Of a stretch of 64,000 nucleotides of DNA, positions 55,136-64,000 are shown one piece after another. The notes beneath the pieces are model-generated. The model was not told the DNA's origin, did not search any database, and saw only the letters and a list, made by a program, of their open reading frames with translations. The stretch spans positions 3,162,001-3,226,000 of the forward strand of contig JBAIAC010000057.1 of assembly GCA_037349315.1 (NCBI GenBank), read 5' to 3'. The position numbers were made by a program, and so were the translations under genes. Each line of letters opens with the position of its first letter. Position 1 is the stretch's first letter. Origin of the DNA: Chelydra serpentina. Its lineage: Eukaryota; Chordata; Testudines; Chelydridae.

Positions 55136-56894
55136 CTGGAAGGAAAAGCAGCAAGAGAGAAAGAATGTCACTGGAAAGGGTCTAAAGCAGAGGCAACAGA
55201 AACTTGGTGATGCTCGGGGCCACTCTGGCAGCCTGCCAAGAGCTCAATGCACAGGCATTTCCAGCGGAAGAAGTAAACAGACATGACCATGGTGTTTTCC
55301 TTGGTCTTGTATGTTTCTTAATGGAGAAAGAGAAACTGCCTGAGGGGTGGGTTTGAAAACCAGGCAAAATGCAGATCTGTAACTTATCCCTCCAAATTCA
55401 GGGTGCTGGGACCTGGGGTTCTTGTTTGGCCTCTAGGAAAGGACCAGGTGCATAATTTTGACCAGATCCCCAATCTCACCTTCCTCTGTCTGCCTTAGGG
55501 GTGCTTAGGGATCCAAGATTTTGGTTTGGCCTGTCACAGAGAAAGGGGCCATTTGCAAAACTCAGATCTGGATCCTGTTTCAAGATTTCCAGCACGGCTG
55601 ATTTTTGGAGGGGTTTTGGATTTGCGATTTTCATTTGGGACCCCTGTTCACACAGCACCATTAAGGAGGAGCAACAGACCTGGACTCTGTCCCTAGCGCC
55701 TCCCTTATCTGAGACTCCGCAAACCCCAGGGGAGCTAAGGGCTGTGTGTGTGGACATGGGAAGACTCACATTGACTTCATCGGGCTTTGGATCAGGCCCA
55801 CAGCAAGCGGGAGCCCCACCCTTGGGTCGCCCTGGTCTAAAGTTAACTGGAAAGATCAGTTCACCAAACAACCCAGAACAAACTGCCTTGTACTTAATGG
55901 GGAAAATGCCAATTCAAAGCAGAAAGGCAGACGGATGGTGGTGAACAGCAGGCACCATGCAGGGCCCATGGACTTACACTGAGAGTGAAACTGGCCTATT
56001 TTCCCCAGATGTCACTTCAGTAAGAAACCTCTTTAGACACAATAAAGGTTTCTTGGTTAGAGCCGTGGCAGAGGCTTGTGCCAAGTGACTCTGGGTTTTA
56101 TATTTTGAAATTAATACCCAATTTAATTCTGAATCCACAGTTTGCAAAGACTCCATAGCTAACTACAAATGCAGTCACTCCAGATTGTTTAAACCCTGGC
56201 ATTCTTTGTGGTTACTGAGTTATGGTCACTCCATGATGTACATTCAAACAGTACACATGCCTAATACTTAGAGCAACAAATAGGGTGAGATCCAGGTTTT
56301 ATAAAGGAAATACACATGCCCAAAATGAAACAGCAAACCCGAAATTTAATCGGAAAGGGCAAGTATACTGAGCCCATTAAGGGGGCCTTACAATCAGCAT
56401 ATTGTAAATACAGCTCAACAACTTGTTAGCATGGCAATAAAAGAGCAGCACATGTTACATAAAAAATGGCTAATGTTTTAGGGCTAAAAGATGAATGGAA
56501 ATAAGCTAAGGTCTATTAAGTTCCCTCAGTGTGAAACTCCGACAATCGGGGGACTGCAGGACAGGTTGCATGGGGCTCCCTTCGGAACTGACTAGCAAAG
56601 GGTAAAGTTCTGACAGTTGGGACACTTGGGATTGTGGCTGAATAAGAGGTTCTAAGGGAAGAACAGAGGCTAAAAGATTCAAGAACATCACCGTATGGGC
56701 TAGGAAAGCAGAGCTGCTTCCAGACAGCAGCGACGTCAGGGCTTTCTTTCACATTCCCAGGATGGTTAATATTTATCCCTTGGCACATTCCTAAAATAAA
56801 AAGCCAGAGCATGTTTTAAAAATGTCCACGTATCACTGCAAAGAGGTGTCTCACTGCAGGGCCATGCATTCCTACGTTTTTGGACTTCATTGAG

Positions 56895-57117
56895 ACATGC
56901 ATCATCATGCATCCATGCAGTCCCATGCATCCCTGGAGAGCTGTGTATGTCTTGTGGTTTCATGTGTTTTGTGCATCACTGTGTATCCATGTGTTTCCAT
57001 GCATTCATGTGTCGGTGAAGAGCTGTGCATTATTTGTAGGTTCATACTTCATCACGCATTTGGGCATCCCTGTGGATTCATGCATCAATGTGTATTCATG
57101 CTTCCATGCACCACTGG
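56895..57117. repeat. Degenerate CATGCATC-type tandem repeat
   Basis: Variants of CATGCATC, CCATGCAT, TCATGCAT and GTGTATCCATG recur about every 8-30 bp over 220 bp, with longer imperfect units such as GAGAGCTGTGTA / AAGAGCTGTGCA. It is an old minisatellite-like array and has no convincing coding potential. Confidence 0.6.
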
Positions 57118-57609
57118 GGACCTACAGATCTGAGTGGCTGACTACATATCCATGCAACATCACTCATCCACATGTCACGGAATTTGTTTTCCCCTGGTCC
57201 TGGATGAGAGAGCGAATCCATTTGGACTTGGTGCGGTATAAGGCTGGACGCTATTGGGAAGCTCACCTTGCAGAGCAAAATGGTAAAATGCAGACATGTG
57301 TTTGGGAGGCATTCCATGCCGTGACAGAGTGCTGGGCAGCAAGGCCAGGCGCTGCAGTGCATGGCAGCACAGTGAGGGGCGGATGAACAGGGCATGATGT
57401 GGCACTGACACATGGTGTGTCACTATGACAGGTTTAAAACATGTGCTGACTTTTTTTTAGGAATATGCACACTGCAGAAAACCAATCCACCTAGAGAAGA
57501 CTAAACTAGTCCTTGCCACTCCCAGAGCCACAGTCCAGAACCAGTTAGGCAGTCTCTGTTACAGGCAATGACTTTCTGAATTGTATAGGCGCTGTGACAA
57601 GGAGAACCC

Positions 57610-57905
57610 GTAGCAGACAATTAATTTGAATAATGATCTGTATTCCAGTAGTGCCTAGAAACCCCAACTGAGACCCGGGCCCCATGGTGCTAGGTGTGGA
57701 CATACAAAGAAGGAGAGAGAGTCCTGTCCCAAAGTGTTTGCAATCTAAATAGAGAAGACAGACAAAAGGTGGAAGGGGAAACAGAGGCACAGAGAGGGGA
57801 AGTAACTTGTCCAAGGTCACAGAGTACGCCATTGGTAGCGCTGGGAATAGACTCCAAATCTCCTGACTCCAAGATCGCTACCCTATCCACTGGACCAGGC
57901 TTCCT
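57610..57905 (-). repeat. CORE-SINE/MIR-like copy, best full-length example
   Basis: In order: tail 'TTTGAATAATGATCTGTATT', 'CCAGTAGTGCCTAGAAACCC', 'TGCAATCTAAATAGAGAAGA', 'CAGAGGCACAGAGAGGGGAA', 'GTCCAAGGTCACAGAGTACG' and 'CCACTGGACCAGGCTTCCTC'. About 295 bp, usable as the reference for the family in this window. Confidence 0.8.
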
Positions 57906-59794
57906 CAATCCAATCACACAGTCAAACATAACTACATGAACTTTTTTGCCGTCACTTTCTGTTTGCCTGATCTGCAGCTTTTTTACCAATAAACCTGCTG
58001 CAGGCGAGGGACAAAACTACCCTCAGGGACTGGGAGTTTGGTTTCCTTAGCTTTTTCTGAACCAAAATTGGCTCTTGTCATCACAAGCAAACCAAAACGT
58101 CCCCCTGATCTGCAGAACAGCTGCTTTCCAGTTCCCTCAAGACGCAGAGTAGAGTCTCACTTTCCGAACCATGTTGGTGCTGCCCGACGACTGACCCTCT
58201 GGGAAGTGCTGAGTTAGTTTAAGCAAAGAACGTTTCTGAGATTTAGACCTGGGCCCCAGTGCAGTAGGAGGAACCACTGTAGCAAGATTTAAAATTACAT
58301 TCCGGGGACAAGGCTTTCATGGCAAAATAGCTGGGCTTCAGGCCACTGGATGGTTCTCACCAGGAAACGTTCCGTTACTCCGTGTGCTAAGCAGAGGCTG
58401 CACTGGGTCACATGGTTTGGATACAAATAGATCGGAACATTCCGTGTTCAGGGGTGTTTGCCTCCAGCGTTAAGGCTGTGATATAAAAATTAAGCAGGCT
58501 GCATTGTACTGGCCTTTCTCCTTTAAAGTCTCCTTGGTTTAGCCCACCTGACATGTCCTGTCTGGGGTTTGAGCCACCTTTGAACACTGGGAGTATCGCC
58601 TTCCCATCACTAGGCCTATTCTTCCATTAGACTTGATGAGAAATAGGTGTGTCTATCAAAGGATGAATTGACCCCACTGCAGATGGATAACCCTAGAAAT
58701 ACAGGACCCTAGTTAGGAACTTTGGTGAGCTGAGCCATCTGTCTTTGTACTACACAGAGACTGTATTTCCAGCGTGAATGTTACAGCGACACACCCAAGA
58801 CTCTGCTCATCTGGGTAACAGGGTGAATATAAACCCAGCCGCTGGGTGGCAAGGAAGCAGTTAAAATGCTCTCCTGGACACAGAACTCACCACAGGTGTT
58901 TTCTCTCCTCACCGCAGCGATTGCCAGACAGCCAGGCTGGGGAGGAGAGGTAATTGGATAGGGCTCAGCTGGAGGGAATTACTCCAGGAGGACTGCGACA
59001 AAGGGATGCAGCAATGGTGGGTTTCTCTTCCTGTGTGTGTCGAGCTGGGCGAAGGGATTGGCAAGGGAGCTGATTTAAGTTAGTGAGCATCACCTCTGCC
59101 TGCCAGAGCTTTCAAAGCTACAGAAATCAATGGGATGGGGAGAATGGGGAAGATGATAAAATATGGCTAGGTGGCACTGTCTGCTTAGCTTAGCTTCTGA
59201 GGATTTAAGCCCTCTTGACTCACCTGCCCCTCCCCAGTCATGTTCAAAGTGATACTTTTATTGCGTGTTTTTAGTAACTGCCTGGAAAACGTGAAACCTG
59301 TTTCTTTCCTGATGCTTTCTGCTTCACTGCACACAGTTATTATTACTTAATGGAAACAATTACCCAGATTAGAGCCCCAGTTAGCTCCAATGTCCAAAGA
59401 CAGCCCCTGCCCCAGGGAGCTTACACACTATGTAACAGCTCAGACAAGGGGAGGACCTGGTAGCGTTAGAGACGGGGTTGGGGGGTGTTCCCAGAGATCT
59501 GCAGTTGCAGGGAGCCTACAGCCCAGGCAGTGCTAGAAGACCCGTGCATTGCAAAGCAAAGGTGGGGTTTAAAAGATGTGGCTTGTGTGCTGGGTGACCG
59601 GCACTGATTTATTTTTAAGCGAGGAACATTAAGTTCCCATTCTGGGGGGAGGAAACTCATGGAGTCTGCAGACAGTTTTAGGCAGATGGATAGATTGTGT
59701 TTTGGGGCCACCTATCATTAGCTGTCCCACTTTGGAAATCCCAAATTAAACCAGGGTCTAAAAGACTATAAATGGCAGTGTGTCAATAATGAAT

Positions 59795-60055
59795 AGTATT
59801 TACTTGTATTCTGGTTGTGTCTAAAGGCCCTGATTGAGAAGCGGGGGGCCTATAGTGCTGAGCGCTGAACAGACACATAGTGAGAGACAGTCCCTGCCCC
59901 AAGGAACTTACAGCGTGAATAGACAAGAGTGAAGACAAGGAGTATTATCATCTCCATTTTATAGATGGAGAGCCAAGGCCCAGATTCACAAGGCTCCTAT
60001 TGAAATAAATGGGAGTTAGGTGAATCTAGCCCTACAGACTTGCCCAAGGCTTGAA
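59795..60055 (-). repeat. CORE-SINE/MIR-like copy
   Basis: 'TTACTTGTATTCTGGTTGTG', 'GAGACAGTCCCTGCCCCAAG', 'GAACTTACAGCGTGAATAGA' and 'ATCTCCATTTTATAGATGGA', followed by a palindromic-repeat piece ('CCTATTGAAATAAATGGGAG'). Confidence 0.75.
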
Positions 60056-60462
60056 ATGCTTTGAACTTGCTTTGAAATGACGTTGTCCTGAAATATCAGG
60101 GGGGATTTTCTCACATAGTCTCTGGTCTATTATCCTCTCTTGTATAATACATTTAGCCATTAAAAATACTGCAGCATCAGTAATAAATGCGCAAGTAGTG
60201 GGCGGATGTTGGAAGGGAATTTGCCTCGGTGTTTCTGCAATATCGTGTTGCCAGGTGCGTTTCCATCAGGCAGAGCTCAGGAGCTCACTGTCTGGTTTAC
60301 TCTCCCGGGGGAGGCACTGGTTGCTACATGTTACACATTTTGTGTGTGCCGAACAGCAGTGTAAATGGTGACCTAAAATCCCATGTGAGCGTCCAGCCAT
60401 GGTGCTAGAGGGCACATGCCATTTTTGTCTTCCCTTTGAACTTGTGATTTCCAACCACAAAT

Positions 60463-60464
<2 letters not shown>

Positions 60465-60508
<44 letters not shown>
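60465..60508. repeat. (GT)22 microsatellite
   Basis: Uninterrupted 44-bp GT tract; likely polymorphic in length. Confidence 0.97.
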
Positions 60509-60511
<3 letters not shown>

Positions 60512-60799
60512 TTTTGACTTGGATCTCTTTTGTCCTCTGCACACACCTTGGGCGTAGCTGTCTGAGATGGTGGAACACGTGCTGAGACAGAACTCAATTA
60601 ATCTGAGATAGGGACTTTCACACCAGGGCAGAGAGAGATTTCAAAATGTGTCCCAGTTTCTAAGAACAGACAGCCACGTGGCTGTTCTGGGTACCTTCCC
60701 TCACTGCTTTCAACCGGGTTGGGCAAGCTTTTATCACCCCACGCTCATCGTGCTGGATCATGTAGTGGTGCTGCTATACACTCACAAATGCTGCGGGGT

Positions 60800-61030
60800 G
60801 GCCTGGTGGTAAGAGCTGAGAGACTGGGAGTCAGGACTCCGCGCTATTCCAGCTCTGCCCTGGACATGCATTGTGTCATTTCTTCCCTGTGTGCCTGGGT
60901 TTCACCATCTGCAACATGGGGATAAAGATACCTTGGAGGAACGTTGTGATGTTTAATTAAAGCTTGTCAAGTGCTTTGAGATCCTCGGATGAAAGCGCCC
61001 GTGGGTGAAAGTGCTGGGATGGTAGCTGTA
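60800..61030 (+). repeat. CORE-SINE/MIR-like copy
   Basis: 'GACTGGGAGTCAGGACTCCG', 'GTTTCACCATCTGCAACATG', 'GGGATAAAGATACCTTGGAG' and 'AAGTGCTTTGAGATCCTCGG'. Confidence 0.75.
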
Positions 61031-62159
61031 GCTAGGGGGAGTAGATACAGTGCCTAGATACGAGACCGATTGATGCTTTGTAGATAGACAGAAGGGAGCT
61101 GGAAGACCAACCTGTGAAGGGCCTGGCGTTTCCAGTGTGATGCTGTAGTTTTCTCAAAACATAATGGGAGGCAGGAGCCCGGGTTGTGTGCTGCATCTCA
61201 GGCGATAGAGCCCAGGATGGTGAGGGGAAAGGTGGCTTTAAGCCATCTCTGTACCTCCTGGATTCTGGGTTCGGGGGGGGGGGTGCTGCATAGCCCCCTG
61301 TTTACTGTTCTAACTTGTGGCCATTCTACAGCCCAGAATAATTGGCGTGCAGAGCTCCCTGGCCACGTCCCCTCCTCCCATCAGGATGCCCTGGTGCCAG
61401 GGGCTGCTCAGGGAGACTGCACAGAGTCCTTTTGCCAGCTCTATACTGGCTGAGGAGGCCCCCTGCTCTCAGGGTGTCAACCTAAGGCCACCTTTGCCTG
61501 CTACCTACCCCCCTTCTGTAGCTGATGGATTGTAATGGAGTCTCTGTGCCCTGTGCCTGGCTGGGCCCACTGCAGGGTGAAGATGGGTCAGGGGAGGCGA
61601 GGGACACCGGGCTCGTATTACAACACACCTCCAGCAAGAGCAGAGGGAAATGAGAGCTACACTAGATCCACTTTTGCCTAGTTTGCTGGGGGGGGGAAAT
61701 CTTTACACATTTACTCCGGTAAGAAAATCCTTCCTTGCAAAGCATCTGCACCCAGCACTTGACTTTCCCCAAGCAGCTGCCTCAGCCCCCCATCATAAAT
61801 GGTACATCACACTCCCTGCAACTGAGAGCTTTAATTGTCACCTTACAATCTGTAAACTGATTATTCCCTGCAGCACCGGGAGCTTGACTGAAGGAGGGTT
61901 TCTCTTCTGCTCCCTTGGAAGAATAATGCATTGGCTGCTAACAATGGCCCTCCCCTGATTCTGATCTCGCTTATCCTGGGAACTCCATGGGCTTCACTGC
62001 AGTCCCCTCTGACTTGCTCCGGGTGCGTGAGAGCAGGGCCAAGGGTTGTAAAATGTACAGATTGGTGTTTACAAAATGTAGCAGAAAGGAAGGAAGCTTG
62101 GAGTTTGGGTTGGTTCTGGTTTGGGGAAGCATCCAAACTCCTGGTCATTTATCTGAATG

Positions 62160-62275
62160 TCTTGGGACTGGTTCTCACCAACAATTGGCACTGGTGTAAA
62201 TCAGGAGTCACTCCACTGAGCCAATGGAACTAGATGGGTGTAAAACCAGTGCCAGGGAGAACAGAGTGAGGATTG
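62160..62275. repeat. Palindromic interspersed repeat copy
   Basis: 'GGCACTGGTGTAAATCAGGA' near the left and 'GATGGGTGTAAAACCAGTGC' near the right, with 'GAGTCACTCCACTGAGCCAA' between. Same family as the copies near 30515 and 35855. Confidence 0.6.
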
Positions 62276-64000
62276 TTTCTGTAGAATTGGACTGGAGGTC
62301 TCCCAAGACTAGGAAGCTTAAGCATGAGGTTTCTAGCGCGTTTGCTCCTAGTCCCAGCCTTTGCTTTGGATTCAGGTTCCAGGTGCAGAGAGAAACCAGA
62401 AAGGGAAGAGGAAATGTATCCAAGAGGTTCCTCTCAAAAAGTGAGAAAGGGCTTGGGGAGTTTCCTATTTGTCCCTGTCTGGTTTGTCCCATCCCACGCC
62501 AACCTCAGTGTCTGTTAGAAAGCAGACAACTCTCTATTCCCAGCTCCCACTGTACATCAAGCAGAATAAGCTTTCATCTGTAAGGGATGGGTTAGGATCG
62601 CAGCACTGACAGATTTGTAACCCTGCTGTTGCCTCTGGAAATACCCTCCATCCTTTGTCCTGAGTGCATGGTGCTTTGGTGGCAATGACATTCCACCTCC
62701 AGGCATCCATGGTGCTGTCTGTCTTTGCGACAAGTGGATATTCGAGCTTCTGAATGTATAAAAACTCCTCACAGTGCTGGGATCTCAAAACTCTATTGTC
62801 GGACCAGACACTGTCCTTAGAGACTAGTCAATTGATTCCTGACGTACATTTGAAAATGGTGACTCTCTTCCCGGTTCTTTCATTAGAAAATTGCATGCAA
62901 AGAGAGCTTTACAAGGAAATTGGACTGGCTGGAGGAAATCTTGCAGCCTTGGCTTTGGTATTTCTTAGGCTTAAATGTTTCATCTTGTTCCCTATAGCTG
63001 GCTTTATTCCCACTGACATGCCATCCTGATAAGGAGGGGTTAAGAATCACTGAATTTTGCTAGAAGTTTCAAACGAGATCTGGATGTAAATCAGGAAAGA
63101 AGCCTTCTGCAAATCTTCATTTGAATTCAAAAATGAATTTCAATTCTGCTGTGTTTGCAGTACACTCGCGTTTGCTTCCCACAAACATCTGAGCCTTCAA
63201 GCTTCAGTAGGCCACTTGTAAACAGCAATTTTTAAGCAGGAATATTCACCACAAGCAAATTGTGAAGCTTCTATTTAAGTGACAAATTAGCAGTGTGCAC
63301 AATGGTGGTCAGGTAGTGTACATACAGCATCCAATCAAATTACAGGAAAAATACCATGTGATTTCTGTAGCTAGCCACCAGCCACTCAGATACCACGATG
63401 AGGAGCATGATGGACACATTTTGAGGTTCAAATATTGGCTCTTCGCAGTGAACTGTTTTTACAGGAGAAAATATTTTACAACAAAAATGTGCAAGTGCTT
63501 TTTCATTTGAGACATGTTTGTCCTTCTTGAAAACAATTTGTGAGCAGAAAAAGTGGCAACATTTGATGACTAAATTGTTTATTTGCAAATTACTTGCTTG
63601 GCTTTATTTCCAACTCAACCACTGGGCATGGTGAAGAAGAAACAAGTCCACGGGGAGTATATAGATCAATAAACTTCACCCTTCCTACCAGCCTGTTTTC
63701 CCCTTCTCTCTGACACATGCTTATCGAGCCCTAGACCCCAGCTATATCAAACCTCTGTGTAATGCAGCTGTTATAGCAACATGTCTTCAGAAAGTCAAAA
63801 TGTTAACACGTGGATGGTGTTTTAAAGAGGTATTCAGTGAAACCTGTATAGGAAACCAACCCTATAAAACAGCCTCTAGTCTTAAGATACAGCCCCCTTC
63901 TTTCTCCTTTCACTGGTGTCAGCTCCACTGAGTTTAATGGAATTACTATAGATTTACAACTGTGAGAGTAAAGTTCTGCTCCACCTTTAAAAGGACACCT

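Larger units (their letters stand above)
55136..64000 (-). other. Upstream TFAP2E intron or flank
   Basis: No exon resembling the short AP-2 exon 3 or the proline-rich exon 2 was found here, so it is probably intron. It holds a degenerate CATGCAT-rich tandem repeat (56895-57117), MIR-like copies (57610-57905, 59795-60055, 60800-61030), a (GT)22 tract, and a palindromic interspersed repeat near 62160-62275. The 58-59.4 kb and 62.3-63.9 kb stretches show nothing I recognise. Confidence 0.55.

Noticed and set aside
56880..57386. 168-codon frame rich in Cys, His, Met and Val
   Set aside because: The composition follows from the CATGCAT-type repeat; no start context, domain or splice support.
57900..57990. 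Possible TFAP2E exon 3
   Set aside because: The T-rich stretch suggested a donor context, but the reverse-strand translation lacks the acidic and DQ.VIKK-type residues expected.
60266..60597. Frames with a Thr-His run
   Set aside because: Translation of the GT microsatellite.

Overview
This is vertebrate nuclear DNA, most likely from a turtle. Two spliced genes with canonical GT-AG introns, a CpG-island promoter and dense old interspersed repeats show a vertebrate. A turtle-type tRNA-derived SINE (its 'GTAGCCGTGTTAGTCTGG' head), CR1 LINEs ending in an 8-bp ATTCTATG repeat, amniote CORE-SINE/MIR-like copies and several MITE families point to a cryptodiran turtle. The species call is inference; the genes are identified directly from their translations.

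Layout. 1-4.9 kb is repeat-rich flank: a MIR-like copy, a 5'-truncated RTE-type LINE with a reverse-transcriptase FADD motif, and a solo LTR with a perfect 5-bp target duplication. 4.95-5.8 kb is a CpG island holding the promoter and first exon of PSMB2. PSMB2 (proteasome subunit beta-4) runs on the + strand from 5548 to 29002 in six coding exons that join without gaps into a 201-residue protein. 29-46 kb is intergenic, with CORE-SINE copies, CR1 tails and DNA-transposon remnants of PIF/Harbinger, Tigger and hAT type. 46.4-55.1 kb holds the 3' half of TFAP2E (AP-2 epsilon) on the - strand: four exons covering the DNA-binding and dimerisation domain through the stop. The N-terminal activation-domain exons were not found and probably lie beyond 64000.

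PSMB2 and TFAP2E are tail to tail, as in mammals, so the block is conserved amniote synteny. They have unrelated roles: one is a housekeeping proteasome part, the other a tissue-restricted transcription factor. Some non-repetitive, AT-rich stretches in the PSMB2 and TFAP2E introns could be conserved regulatory elements for TFAP2E, but only an alignment can decide that. The most striking local structure is a fold-back SINE pair at 10703-10952 enclosed by one 16-bp target duplication. No CRISPR, operon, tRNA or rRNA gene, or obviously new multi-gene system was seen.
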